From positions 29,945,395-30,009,394 of the forward strand of contig JARZZO010000002.1 of NCBI GenBank assembly GCA_030544215.1: DNA of 64,000 nucleotides. Reading direction: 5' to 3'. Under the pieces are notes generated by a model. The model was given only the letters and a program-made list of their open reading frames with translations, made no database searches and was not told where the DNA came from. Below are positions 11,885 through 23,254 of this stretch, piece by piece. The DNA comes from Zantedeschia hybrid cultivar (taxonomy: Eukaryota; Streptophyta; Magnoliopsida; Alismatales; Araceae). Position numbers and translations under genes: made by a program. The number at the start of each line of letters is the position of its first letter. Positions within the stretch are counted from its first letter, which is position 1.

Positions 11885-14800
11885 ATGTCGACTTTTGAGC
11901 ATAATGAGGCCACATCTGTCACCTCTCATGGTGACGCGGGATGGAACCACTGCACTGTCGTGGATATGGCTTCACGCAAAGTCAAATGCAACTACTGCAG
12001 TCGGATTATTTCGGATGGAGTTTTTCGTCTAAAGCAACATATTGGGGGTGTTAAAGGAGAAGTGAAGGCTTGTACTGCTGCACCACTAGAGGTAAAAAAT
12101 CAATTAAAAAATTACCTACGACAAATAGAGAGAGAAAAAGAGCAGCATCAACGATGAGAGGCCAAATTAGGGAGGAAATGACACAGCCCTCAAGTCAAGG
12201 TATTTATATTCACCCTCCGGGAGATAGATCTCGAGAGAGAGACATAGACCCTACTAGAAGGAGATCCATTGCATTTGAAAACTTTTCTTGAGGTATTCTT
12301 TGATTTAAAAATTTTAATTAGTTATTTACACTTTATCTCAGTTAAATTAGTCTCAAATCATCTATTTTAATTTTAAGATGATATACGTCGAGCCATGGAC
12401 GAAAGTAGAAGATCTTTTGCTGACGAGGATGTGTATAGACGCACCGATCGACACATTGGGCAAGGGAATGGATCCGGACATGGATCCAACGAGGAGGAAA
12501 TTCATGACTTGACTAGGGACAATGACCCTACAGTGGGTCCTATAGATGCTTTCCTAACAAGACGGAGAGATAGACAACCATCAATCACAACTGCTATGAA
12601 GAATCTGAAAGTATGCAAGGAGAAGATTGGCCGTGCTGTTTCAAGATGGTTTGTTTATAACAGTATACCTGCCAATGCTGCAAAGGGTCCTTACTGGGAG
12701 GACATGATTGAGACTATTGGAGATGTGGGTAAAGATATTCCTGGACCAATCCCTAAGGAGATATACAACACTTAACCTTCCTCAAGAGGTAAGTGATCTC
12801 CAAGAGTATATCAAGTCGTTCGAGCGAATTTGGGATGAAAGAGGCTGCATAATAATGACAGATGGCTGGACATGTGAGTACATTGAATTAGTTCAACATA
12901 TTTAGAATATTAGATTAATAGATTATATTTTTTAGTTAATTTAGATATTCTCTAATATCTATAACATTATTTGAATAGGAATTACGAGAAGTATGATTAA
13001 CTTCCTTATATACTGTCAAGTTGGGATTTTATTTTGGAAGTCTGTAGATGCTAGTGGAAAGGTAAAGAATGTTGAATATATTTTCAAGTTAATTGATGAC
13101 ATTGTAGAACAGGTGGGGGAAGATCGGGTTGTACAAGTTGTAACAGATAATGCAACTTCATATAAAGCTGCTGGCCATATGTTAATGGAGAAGATGCCAC
13201 ATCTATATTGGCTTCCTTGCTATGCTCACTCCCTAGATTTGATGCTAGAAGATATTGGGAAAGATGTAAAAATTAGTGAGACAGTGAAGTCAGCCAAATT
13301 CATCACATCCTATATCTACAACCATAACTATGTGCTCACGTTGATGCGTGAACACACTGGACAGAGTGAGTTACTACGTCCTGGGGTAACTCGTTTCGCC
13401 TCTACGTACATTTCCTTGGAGAGTATACAGTCACAAAAACGCCCCTTGAAGCAGATGATTTCAAGTAAAGGATGGGATGATTGGATGACAAGACACGCGA
13501 AGCGTGATGCTAGAGACAAGGGGAAGCAGGTTGATGACTTGATTGAGAGCTGGGAGTATTGGAAAGATATAAAGATGATCTTGAGCGTAGTTGAACCTCT
13601 TGTGCGGGTTCTGAGGATGGTGGATGGAGATAAGAAGGCCACTATGGGATATTTATATGAAGTTATGGACCGTGCAAAGGAAGACATTGCCAGGGCCAAC
13701 AAGAATACATACAGAAAGTGGTGGGATATCATGGATGCAAGATATGATAGGACACTCCACCATGACTTGTATGCGGTAGGTAACAAAATAAGTCATTCCA
13801 TATTACTTGCCATTTTATTTCCTATAAGTTTTATTTCCTTTTTAATTTTGTTTTCAATTCTTTAGGTTATTTCTTCAACCCAAGATACCAATATAGCTCT
13901 GCTACTCAAAATACGCCCAATGATGAAGAAGTACTCTATAGGACTCAAAATGTAATTCGGCGTTTGTTACATTTTGAGGATCGAGTTATCATAGCATGCA
14001 ACAAAATGCATCACTATAGGTTCCGAACATTACATTTTGGTACTCATCGTGCTCAACGGGCAGTCATGTTGCTTTCACCAGGTATTTAGAATTTTACACA
14101 GAACTAATACTTTCACGGAATTGTTATCATGCCTAGGCTTTACAATGCTAATTGTTAGTTAGATCATCATGGAATTACAGCTGACTAGTGGATGGATCAT
14201 GGGAAGACTCCAGGTTATGAAGATCTTGCTTATGTTGCCATCCGTGTATTGAGCCAAACCACCTCATCTTCTGGCTGTGACAGGAACTGGTCTACATTTA
14301 GCTTGATACACATCAAGCAAATGAACCGATTAAGCTCAGCGAGATTGGAGCAATTGGTCTTTTGCCACTACAACATGCGCTTGAAATTAAAGAATCTTCA
14401 AAAAATTCAAGAGAACCAAAGAGAAGAAGAACGATGGAGAGATGAAGTTGCTGGAAGACCGGTGCAAGCAGAACAACAAGTTGAGGAACCAATCAATCTG
14501 GACGAGATATTTGAGGACCAGAACCCACTGAATGCATGGGTGGATGCAAGGAATGTTTTGGGTCCATTAGAATTTGATCCAAACGATCAGTCATGAGCAG
14601 AAGGACAATTAAATGGTGTCCCCTTGTCCGTTGAGTTTCAACTTCCACCTCCTTCAAAATGGCAAAAGATATCCACCCCACAAAGTTTAGGTAAGGGTAA
14701 AGGTAAAAGAGTAACTACTCATGTTGATATTGTAGATTTAGAAACTGTACAAGAAGATGAGTCAGAGGAGACACCGGAGCCGAGCGACAAAGTCGTTTAC

Positions 14801-15442
14801 CAAACTTCAGACGACTCTACTTCGGCAACGAGTACCCCTGATTATGACGATGACGATGCTGATCCACATGGAAGTCAAGGTGGATCCTTGCAACAACGGT
14901 CATCTCGAGGACGTGGATCAAATCAACATGGTGAAACTTCTCTAATGATTTTCACAGGGGAGCAACAATTTACACATGCTACGCATGATGATGACCACTC
15001 TAGTAGGTTAGCTAAGAACACATCAGCAACAGATAAAGGCAAAGGAAAACAACAACAAGAGTTCCTAAAGAGAGTAAGAGAAACATCCTCTTAAGAGCAT
15101 TCGTCTGATGCATCCTCTCAAGTTCCTTTAGAGGGTTATAGTCCTTTTGGATATCCAGGTACATATTATCAACATCCACCACCTTATGATGCATCGAGTT
15201 ACTTAGGAGGATATCCCACTTATCCTCCAACTTCAGATGTTTCCTCTTATCAATCCTCAACCTCAGAAGGATCTTATCATGAGCCAAAGACACAAGGATG
15301 GATACCGGTGACAATAATCTACCCATTCACAGATGAGTGTAACCGGTTTGTACAGGAATATGAACAATGTTACCAAGCTTATATATCTTGGACCGATTAT
15401 GTGCAACATTTGTATAACACCTATAATGTAAGGCTAGAATAA
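11885..15442 (+). pseudogene. hAT-C transposase, multi-exon, broken
   Basis: DUF659-type hAT transposase. Exons inferred by alignment with hAT-D: 11885-12292 (BED finger CNYCSRIISDGV, KQHIGGVKGEVKAC), 12378-12873 (SFADEDVY linker, TDGWTC), 12979-13775 (DUF659 core: INFLIYC, VVTDNATSYKAAG, CYAHSLDLMLEDIGK, RFASTYISLES, LHHDLY), 13866-14081 and 14181-15442 (dimerisation region GYEDLAYVAIRVL, SGCDRNWSTF, FCHYNMRLKLKN, then a long acidic and Ser/Tyr-rich tail ending YNVRLE). Introns have GT and AG ends. It is dead: frameshifts near 12140 and 12770, a TGA created at the exon 2/3 join, TAG for a Trp at 14187, TGA for a Trp at about 14594, and TAA near 15092. Confidence 0.88.
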
Positions 15443-15823
15443 ATGTATGTCTACTTGTTTTGTCACTTTGTATTTTTTTTTTCTTTTTAACTATTATGTA
15501 ATACTTAGGAGTAAGGTTTTATGTCCCCCCCATGTATTGTATTCAAGTTTTTTTCAAAGTTAATAAAATTTCAAGGGCTTACCTGAGGTCCTATATAAGT
15601 TTCGGGTAAATATAATTTTTTCTAATTTTTTGAAATTTTTTTTCTATTTTTTGGACCTATTTTTCTATTTTTTCCTATTTTCTTCTATTTTTCTTTTTTT
15701 AAAATTGAATTGGCCAGATCGGTCTGGCTCGGTCCGGACCTGTCCAGGATCGGATCGGATCGGCCGATCCACTCGGTTAGGACCGGACCGATCCGAGTCC
15801 GATCCCCGAGTTAGCCTACCTTG

Positions 15824-16194
15824 ATATTCAGTTCTCTGCCTCTCACGTAGGGAAATGCCATTGACTCTAGTATATAACCCTCTGTCTTTTCTATTTTGTC
15901 TACCTGAAATTTTCTCTTGAGTTCAACCTCCTCTTCATTCTTTTGTTCCTTCTTAGCTTTTCGTCTATGTAACAATGCACGTATCTTGTTGGACACTGGT
16001 CGGGGACAGATGGTACACCTCGTGACCTGTCTCGAGATTCCTGCTAAATGTTCTTTTCCTATGGTCACTCCATCACCCATCTCTTTGCCACAATATTTGC
16101 ATTTTACTCTCCTGACAGCATCAATCAAGGTGATATGGACCCACCCTAGATCCGGTTCTTGCTGTTTCTCATCGGACTGTTGATGTTCAACCAT
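15824..16194 (-). pseudogene. hAT-A transposase N terminus (BED zinc finger)
   Basis: The 5' end of the hAT-A transposase, starting at the ATG at 16194-16192 (MVEHQQSDEKQQ). This start matches the MAEHQQSGE start in hAT-B. The BED-type DNA-binding finger has CKYCGKEMGDGV followed by KEHLAGI and the C of RQVTRC. The Lys/Glu-rich stretch after it is cut by hAT-C: the duplication ATATTCAG is at 15824-15831 here and at 11013-11020 on the other side. The rest of the gene continues at about 10995 and below. Upstream lie the 152-bp repeats. Confidence 0.85.
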
Positions 16195-16229
16195 GATCTT
16201 ACAACAAGAAAGAAAAAAAAGAGAAACAA

Positions 16230-17000
16230 ATATAAGTGCAATTGGCATCATGTTCTTCCTTCAAAGTATGTAATGAAGCTTATTTAGGCTTCAATTTGAT
16301 GTTTAATTAAGATAATTAGATAAAAGTCTCAATTTTTAATCGCTAATTAGGGTTAAAATTAAGATTTTTCTGTAATTAATGTTCAATCAACACAATTGAC
16401 AACATGCTCCTCCTATGAAATATGCAATGAAACTTAATTATGCTTTAATTGATATCTAATTAAGGTAATTAAATAAAAGTCCCAATTTTTAACTACTAAT
16501 TAGGGTCAAAATTGGAAATTTTTTCTTCTAATTAACGTTCAATCAACGCAATTGCCGGCATGTTGTTTCTCTAAAGTATGCAATGAAACTTAATTAAGTT
16601 TTAATTGATATTTAATTAAGGTAATTATACAAAAGTCTCAAATTTTAACTACTAATTAAGGTCAAAATTGGGATTTTCTCCTAATTAACCTTCAATCAAC
16701 TTAATTGACAGTATGGTCATACTTTAAAGTATGTAATGAAGCTTAATTAGACTTCAATTGATATTTAATTAAGATAATTAGACAAAAGTCTTAATTTTTA
16801 AGTACTAATTAGGGTTAAAATTAAGATTTTTCTCTAATTAACGTTCAATCAACGCAATTGACATCATGCTCATATTCGAAAATATGCAATGAAGTTTAAT
16901 TAGGCTTCAATTGATGTTTAATTGAAGTAATTGGACAAAAGCCCCAATTTGTGACTACTAATTAGGGTCGAAATTGGGGGTTATATCTATTTTGCTAAGA
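16230..17000 (-). repeat. 152-bp tandem repeats upstream of hAT-A transposase
   Basis: About five AT-rich units with a period close to 152 bp. The anchor (CAATCAAC, a short variable stretch, then AATTGACA and variants) recurs near 16385, 16541, 16692 and 16845, with a partial unit near 16240. Each unit also carries TAATTAGGGTCAAAATT and GCAATGAA(G/A)CTTAATTA blocks. The array sits directly 5' of the transposase ATG. The same unit is repeated at the matching place in hAT-B, so it belongs to the element and probably forms its promoter or leader. Confidence 0.88.
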
Positions 17001-17444
17001 AGAGAAACGTAAACAATCTAATAACAACAATAAAAATATTTAAAAAATCAAAATATACCTTCTTTTCTTTTTTTTCTTCCACCTAAAACCTCTACGACAA
17101 TGACAACAACGTGCTGCAGCGGCGGCAATAAACTTCTCCCTCCTTCTCCATCCTTCCCCTCCCTAAGTTCCCCTCCTTCCCGCAGTTCCTCCCTCTCACA
17201 GATCTGTTTCTGTGGGAGGGGAAAGTGAAAGGGGCCTGTCACGTGTACCGGTTGGTACCGGCCCGGCTTCGGGCGTATCGGATACGTCGGAAATCGAGCC
17301 AGTACTGACCGGTATAGATTTTTTTTAATACTTCTTACTTTTTTTTCGGTATCAGGTTTTTTACTATGTATTGGTACTGGTCCCAGTGGATAGTGATACG
17401 TATCGGCCGATATGTATCGGTATCGGCCGATACTGCCAACCATG

Positions 17445-19795
17445 GTTAGAAGTCTCAATTCACTTTCATTGTGCTTATCCTTAAAAAAGATGGAACTGAG
17501 AAGCTTTCAGATCTCAGACCTATTAGCCTTTTGAATGGATGTTACAAGATCATTTCAAAAGTGTTAGCTAATAGGTTGAAGAAGGTCCTTGACTCATTGA
17601 TTGATGGTAACCAATTGGCATTTTTTGAAGGAAGATTCATTCTGGATAATTTTCTAGCTGCTTATGAAGCCATTCACAATCAAAGAACATATAAAAGGGA
17701 TGTGGCATTGCTCAAATTAGACTTTGAGAAAGCATATGATGGAGTGAGCCGGCGTTGTGTTAGGAAAACTCTTGGAATCATATGATTCAAGGTGTGGACT
17801 GATTGGATTATGGTTTGTGTTTGTACTCCTAGGTTCTTTATTTTAATTAACGGAGAACCATGTGGGTACTTTAAGAGTTCTAGAGGGTTAAGACAAGATG
17901 ATCCTATTTCACCCTTATTATTCCTCTTAGTGGGTCAGATCTTTAGCTCTCTTTGGGAGTGAGTAGTTGTGAAAGGTCTCATTGATGGATTTAAAATTGG
18001 TAGGAATGGTTTGCTGGTTTCACATCTCCAATTTGCAGATGACACGTTGGTCTTCACATCAGGTCAGGATGACAAAGTGGATAATATGAAAAAGTTGTTG
18101 CTTCTTGTTGAATGTATCGCTGGACTGAAAATTAACTTTGAGAAATCAGTAGCAGTAGGAGTCAATCTGAAACAAGAAAAAGTGTTTGAAATTGCTAGAA
18201 ACTTTCAATGTAAGGGGAAGAATTTTCCCATTAAATACTTGGGGCTTTTTGAGTGATGGGTCAATAAGAGTCCGAGATCGGGATGCTACCATCAAAAAGT
18301 TTGAATTCAGATTGGAAGGCTGGAAAACAAAACTGTTATCAGTAGGGGGCAGACTGATTTTGTCTAAGACTGTTTTATCTTCTTTGGCAAACTATCATGT
18401 GTCCATATTCAAAATGCCAAATACAGTGCTTAGGATTATTGAATCAACGAGGGAAAAAAAGTTTCTTCTGGTCAGGAGGTAACAGAGAAAAGAAGTCCAT
18501 CCACTTGGTTGCATGGGATCAGGTGTAGCAACAAGGAACAAGGAGGATGTGGTTTGGTCAAACTTCAGATCTTCAATAAGGCACTGTTGGCAAAATGGTT
18601 GGGGTGGTTAGGAGAGGGTACTAACCTTAAGTGGGTGAAGATCATACGAGAGAAGTACCATAGTAATGCTTCTAGGTGGGATCTGATACTAACTACCAGC
18701 TATAAATTGTCACCAGTTTGGAGAACTATTCTGAACACAGTGGAGGTGTTTGCACCAGCAGTGAAATTTAACGTGGAAAATGGGGAGTGCATAAGATTTT
18801 GGGAGGATCCATGGGGGTCTGAGATTCCATTTGCCAATCAGTTTTATCAATTAGTCGAAGACAAAGGCGGAACTTTAGCTCAGCTGTACCATCATGAAGA
18901 TGATTTTCATTGGAGAATGAGTTTCAGGAGAAATCCAACTGATGTTGAAATAAGTGAATTACTGAATCTGATGACTATTATTCAACCAGTGTGGCTGATC
19001 AGTAATGAACCTGATGAAAGACTGGATCTGGGATAAGAGAGGGATTTTCTCTGTGAATGCTCTTGTGAGAATCCTTAATGATGGGGGTTGCAGAATGTGG
19101 TGGAAAGGTTTGGTATGGTCAAAATTCTTACCAAACAAAATCAAGGTGTTCATGTGGAAAGTGGCCTGGAAGAGGCTTCCGACTACTGACAGGCGTAAGA
19201 GATTCTTCTCCATTCAGAACACTAAATGTTTCTTCTATGGTTCTTTTGAAGAGAGCATTGATCATATCTTTTGCTAGTGTGGAATTACAAATGTACCGTG
19301 GATCTATATTGGGAGAACGCTGCATCTATCATGGAAGGTGCCTTCCTCTTTTCAAGATATGATGAAACAATGGAAATTGGCACGGTCTTCTTATCCTCGG
19401 AAACAGTTGTGGTCCATCTTCCTTCCTGCTATGCTGTGGGCTATTTGGCAAGAAAGATATAGACGAAGACTTGCAAATCAGTTTACAGCATTTTTGATAT
19501 TCTTAGAAGAGCTGTACGCTTGATGGTCGATTGGGCTAGAGCTGCTAACATACTCTTGGGGGAGAATGATCCTCTATTAGCTGTAGCCTGTCAAGATCGC
19601 TATTATCTTAGTGATTTCCAGTCCATCTTGTATGAGTCCCCTCCTTTATTTTCATGATAAAACGAGGGAGTTGGGATTGTGTTTTCTCTGTAACTGTGAG
19701 GCGGCGTTGTTGTCCTCACAACCTTTTTTGTACCGGTGACTTTTATGTTCTAATTTTGATATTGAATGAATTGTGGCTGCTGCCACCTTCCAAAA
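17445..19795 (+). pseudogene. LINE ORF2 piece 3: reverse transcriptase to 3' end
   Basis: The old LINE resumes right after hAT-A. Reverse transcriptase motifs are DLRPISLLNGCYKIISK near 17510, LDFEKAYDGV near 17722, an in-frame stop at 17784, GLRQDDPISPL after it (family RQGDP) and LQFADDTLVFTSG near 18030, with FADD retained. The zf-RVT domain follows (WWKGLVW, LPNKIKVFMWKVAW at about 19099-19166, DHIFC) and then the tail LPAMLWAIWQERYRRR near 19420. Several frameshifts (about 18250, 18450, 19030) make it non-functional. The 3' UTR ends in an A-run at about 19791. Confidence 0.88.
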
Positions 19796-20007
19796 AAAAA
19801 AATCAATAAAAGAATCTTTACTTATTATGTTGTGATTGACATTTTAACTTCAAGTTATCTAATCTGATAGTTGGCGAGAAGGGAAAGAAAATCTGAGATA
19901 ATATGAGGGATATGTTCAAGTAGGTGATGAAATTCAAATCTTATTCTATTTCTTATATGTCAACTTTCCTTTGACCTCGTCGTGCTCATCTTTATCTTAA
20001 AGATAGT

Positions 20008-20146
20008 TGATATCTTAGATGATATAGCAACTTAGACAATACATCAACTACATTATGCTGTTATAAATTAGTTGAAAACTTGGGCGATACACCTAGACAC
20101 TTACACAGTACATCAACTATGTTCACCACTCCCTTCCTCCCCGCCG

Positions 20147-20178
<32 letters not shown>

Positions 20179-20440
20179 ACTCGCAAAAAAAAAAAAAACT
20201 AACAACAAAATCCATGTCATTACAGGTTAGTTGATAACTTAGATGATACATCAACTAGGTTGTGATTACAGATTAGTTGTTAACTTAGACAATACATCTA
20301 TTGTGTTACATTATTACAGGTTACTCAATAATTTAGAATATGCTTAGACGATGCATCAGGTAAGTTATGTTATTGCATGTTAATTGATAACTTAGACAGC
20401 ACATTGACTTAGGTGGTACATCGATCATCATATTTAATCA
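20008..20440. repeat. Degenerate tandem repeats of about 55-60 bp
   Basis: Five to seven diverged copies of a unit built on TTAGTTGATAACTTAGA then GATACATCAACTA, often preceded by ATTACAGG. A C-run splits the array. I recognise no family. Confidence 0.6.
20147..20178 (+). repeat. Poly(C) run of 32
   Basis: Thirty-two consecutive C followed shortly by a run of A. Such runs are prone to assembly and length error, so the exact count is uncertain. It could form i-motif/G-quadruplex structures. Confidence 0.85.
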
Positions 20441-21081
20441 TCACTCTCTTTGCCGCATGTCACTTATTTCTTTACCTGCATCAACTCAAACCCAACAAAT
20501 TCTCTTTTCCTCGTCCTCTAAGCCACATGTCATTTCTTCCTTCACCTCTACTAAATCAAACCCACTGGATTTCTTTTCGTAAATAGTTTAATAAAATAAC
20601 AACCCTTGGAATAACAAAATTTAACTATTCTTATAAATTAGTATCTTTTGGCTCCATCATTATCTTAAAACTCTTTAATTAACCTTTAAACTATTTTTGT
20701 AAGGTTCAACAAATAATTTGATTAGTTTTCAGTATACCAATTTTGGGCACTGAAGTTCTGGGATCTGATTTTAAATTTTCACAATCTAATTTTAAATTTC
20801 CACTCTAATATTTATATTCAACCTCAGAAAATCCTTAATCATTATAAGGGTCCACCAATTCAAATTTTTAACATAGCTGTTATTTTATAATTATTTATCC
20901 TTTTTATCTATGATTATTGACTAATAGTAATTTCTTAATTGAATTAAAAATTTGGGATGTTACATTGCTGTGTGTTTGTTTTGACTCTATGGTCTTGGTA
21001 CAACTTTGGAGGCCCTTAAGGTTTTTTGGTTCCATTTGTTGATTTTCTTCTTTTATTCATTGAAGGAAATGTTTCCATTTG

Positions 21082-21250
21082 GTCGTCACATCAAAGCCTT
21101 ATCCCAACTAATTGGGGTCAGCTACATGAATCCTCTCCCGCCATCTTTATCTATCCAGTGCCAAAGTAGAAGTAACACATAGCAATACAAAGTCTTTTCT
21201 AACTGCATCCAACCACCTCATCTTAGGTCTTACTCGATGTCTTCTACCTT
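21082..21250 (-). mobile_element. RTE-type LINE 3' end fragment
   Basis: On the - strand this reads RHRVRPKMRWLDAVRKDF then ALDR, and after a frame change IHVADPN, the C-terminal signature of plant RTE-clade reverse transcriptases (family pattern GRPKKRW...D...ALDR..W...IH.ADP). The segment CCCAACTAATTGGGGTCAGC is the common 3' end of this family. Only the last 160 bp or so is present. It is too short for activity. Confidence 0.72.
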
Positions 21251-21460
21251 GCATTAGAGCACTTTTACAAAGGATTGCTTGCATTATGTGATTTTTTATG
21301 GTAGTCATATAATTACTTATCCTTGGTATGAAGATAGTCGAGGATGGAAAGCTATTGCATACGAAAAACTCTTGGTAACCTCCTCCTTGTTTTTTGAAGA
21401 TGGTAACCACATTTTTTATTCTGTTCATTCAACATTTATACTAAGCAGTCAGTTTTTATT

Positions 21461-21622
21461 TGTATGTTTTTTCACTTAAGGTAATGGTCACTGTTTCATG
21501 AGTTGTAACACCAAAATCAGTCTACAAAATTTTCACAGGCTATGTATGTTTTTTCATTTAAAAGGCAATGGTCAATGTTTCGCGAGTTGTAAGGCCAAAA
21601 TTGGGTTACAAAAATTTCACAG
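21461..21622 (+). repeat. Two-copy tandem duplication, about 81 bp
   Basis: The stretch starting TTGTATGTTTTTTCACTTAAG and running through GGTCACTGTTTCATGAGTTG to TTTCACAGGC is repeated immediately with about 15% change. It lies upstream of the first visible CAT9-like exon, probably in an intron. Confidence 0.75.
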
Positions 21623-21944
21623 ACTAACAGCTGCATGTTGCTTGCTATTGATGAAGATATTGCACTTTAGCTTATTATCGTAGGAACATGAAAGAGATAG
21701 TCTTCTCAGCATGTTGATGTGTCAACGTGGTAAGTCTTGGTTGAGCAGGAATATTACATGCAATATTCTCATCTCTTAATTATTGTATTTTTTTTCTTTT
21801 GGGTTAAATAATTTGGTTTCAATTCAAGTGAGCATAAGAATATGTTCAGTATGCATTGATATTGTGTATATATTTGGGCTGTTACCAAAAAACCAAAGAT
21901 GTATACTTAACATGGGTTCTGATGCAATTGTCATTGCCCTGCAG

Positions 21945-23254
21945 CTAGTCATTGTGATTCTTGTCTTATTTGTCGGCACATTTGAGGTGGATGTGTCAAA
22001 TTGGTCACCATTTGCTCCAAATGGTGTCAAAGCTATTATTACTGGAGCAACAGTAGTGTTTTTCGCATTTGTTGGTTTTGATGCGGTGGCTAATTCAGCT
22101 GAAGAGTCTAAGAGACCACAGGTAATTTGGCTTAACGCTGGTGTTCATGTTTGATTGTTGTTCATATTGATTTTCCCTAGTCAGATGTTGTTTGAATCAT
22201 AGTTACTGGGAGTACACTTAAAATGCCTTGAAATTTGCATCTCATTTCTCACATTCATTTCTCATATTCTAGTTTCCTGTCTTGGTAACTATGTGGTTTG
22301 GGTGCGAAAGGAGAAGCTTGTTTGCATTGGATTCATTATGTCTAACTTTCTTCATGTGCGTCGATATTTTCTTATACAGTTCCTCTTAATTGTGTAATAT
22401 TTGCCTGCAGAGGGACTTACCCATCGGCATCCTTGCAAGCCTTCTTACCTGTGCAATATTGTATATTGGTGTCTGCTTAGTGATTACCGGAATGGTGCCA
22501 TACAATCTTCTTGGTGAAGATGCTCCATTGGCAGAAGCTTTTGTTGCGAAGGGGTTAAAGTTTGTTTCTGTTTTGATCAGTATAGGTGCTGTTGCGGGCC
22601 TCACCACTACCCTGCTTGTTGGATTGTATGTTCAGGTGATCTCTTCATATGCTGACATGATAGGACATGCCGTCAGTATTTGATCTCTTTATATGCTGAC
22701 ATGATGGGACATGCCTTCAATTTTTTCATGACAGTCTCGCTTGTATCTTGGGCTTGGAAGGGATGGTCTGTTGCCTTCAGTTTTTGCTGAAGTGCACCCT
22801 ACACATCACACTCCAGTGAAGTCTCAGCTCTGGGTTTGCGCTATTGCTAGCATCATGGCTGGTTTTTTTAACGTACATCAACTTTCACACGTCCTTTCGG
22901 TAGGATCACTGGTGAGTTGTACTTAAGTATTCCCTTGTGCTACAATCAGTCTTAATTACATTGCTTGTTTTTCTTTACTTTATCAATTTCTGACTCACAG
23001 AACTGGTTCATTTGTAGACTGGCTATTCTGTGGTTTCAGCCTGTGTCATTGCCCTTCGCTGGAAGGATAATGCTCAAAGTCACGTTTCTATGAGATGTAT
23101 TTCGGCCCGTCAAGAAGGGATCATTTGTCTTCTTACCATTGCTTTCTGTGGATTTGTGGCTGGACTATGTTACCGGTTTAGTGCTTCATTTGTTATTCTT
23201 TTTGCTGCTTTATTGGTTGCCATGCTTGCAGCTGCAGCTCTTCATATTCGTCAA
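21945..23254 (+). CDS. CAT9: Cationic amino acid transporter (CAT9-like), four exons
   Basis: Part of an APC-superfamily amino acid transporter, a multi-pass membrane protein. Exons, all phase 0 with AG/GT borders, are 21945-22121 (59 codons: FEVDVSNWSPFAPNGVKA, FVGFDAVANSAEESKRPQ), 22411-22635 (75: RDLPIGILASLLTCAILY, ISIGAVAGLTTTLLVGLYVQ), 22735-22911 (59: LYLGLGRDGLLPSVFAEVHP, LSHVLSVGSL) and 23018-23254 (79: TGYSVVSACVIALRW, paired hydrophobic helices to ALHIRQ). These cover roughly the middle-to-late membrane helices, and no frame breaks are seen. The motifs match CAT9 better than CAT2/CAT4. N-terminal exons are not in the window to the left, so they lie beyond it or are lost. If 23255 is not used as donor the frame ends at 23314, but a distant exon shows the splice is real. 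Membrane location and exact substrate are not readable from sequence. Confidence 0.83.
22637..22724 (+). repeat. 44-bp tandem duplication filling a CAT9-like intron
   Basis: TGATCTCTTCATATGCTGACATGATAGG and what follows is repeated at once from 22681 with a few changes. Together the copies make up nearly the whole 99-bp intron between the second and third visible exons. The splice ends (GTGATC, ATGACAG) are outside or at the edge of the duplication. Confidence 0.85.

Larger units (their letters stand above)
11021..15823 (+). mobile_element. hAT-C transposon nested in hAT-A
   Basis: A 4803-bp hAT with ends CAAGGTAGGCCAACTC (left) and the complement of CAAGGTAGGCTAACTC (right). It is flanked by the 8-bp duplication ATATTCAG at 11013-11020 and 15824-15831. 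Subterminal DNA is a dense array of GGATCGG/CCGATCC motifs at both ends. It interrupts the transposase gene of hAT-A, so it is younger than that insertion. Its protein and end structure group it with hAT-D, not with hAT-A/B. Confidence 0.94.
7575..17444 (-). mobile_element. hAT-A transposon, interrupted by hAT-C
   Basis: A 9.87-kb span that is about 5.07 kb once nested hAT-C and its extra 8-bp target copy are removed. The 12-bp terminal inverted repeats are TATGGATGGCAG (left) and the complement of CATGGTTGGCAG (right). Flanks are GTTAGAAG at 7567-7574 and 17445-17452, the 8-bp duplication diagnostic of hAT. Subterminal sequence is packed with TACCGGTA and TATCGGCC palindromic motifs. The transposase lies on the - strand, broken by hAT-C and by point mutations. 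hAT-B is a second copy of the same family with the same order of parts: TIR, GC-rich array, purine-rich leader, 152-bp repeats, BED-finger transposase. Confidence 0.93.
1689..19795 (+). mobile_element. Old L1-like LINE split by two insertions
   Basis: A 5'-truncated plant L1/Cin4-type non-LTR retrotransposon. It survives in three colinear pieces: 1689-2610 (endonuclease and linker), 7200-7574 (start of reverse transcriptase) and 17445-19795 (reverse transcriptase to poly(A)). Protein order runs correctly across both gaps. The first gap is a younger LINE flanked by a 16-bp duplication and the second is hAT-A flanked by an 8-bp duplication, so the pieces are one element. Stops and frameshifts throughout make it inactive. 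The 3' end is an A-run at about 19791-19801. I could not find its own target site duplication, so the 5' boundary is approximate. Confidence 0.88.
19802..21081. other. Non-coding AT-rich stretch
   Basis: No coding frame is supported. It holds degenerate tandem repeats (20008-20440) interrupted by a 32-base C-run, and otherwise AT-rich sequence without recognisable ends. It is upstream of the visible CAT9-like exons and may be intron, since the N-terminal exons of that gene are not found to the left. Confidence 0.5.

Noticed and set aside
13328..13786. 152-codon - strand frame
   Set aside because: It is the shadow of the hAT-C transposase exon on the other strand.
16230..17000. CRISPR-like spacing of repeats
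   Set aside because: The units are long, nearly contiguous and degenerate, in a plant transposon. They are tandem repeats.
7567..17453. Mutator-type element with a 9-bp target duplication
   Set aside because: The 9-base match at hAT-A and hAT-B is an 8-bp duplication plus a chance base. The transposases are BED/DUF659 hAT and both copies fit 12-bp ends with 8-bp duplications.
21147..21428. 93-codon - strand frame as a whole protein
   Set aside because: Only its C-terminal part is RTE reverse transcriptase; the rest is unrelated intron sequence.
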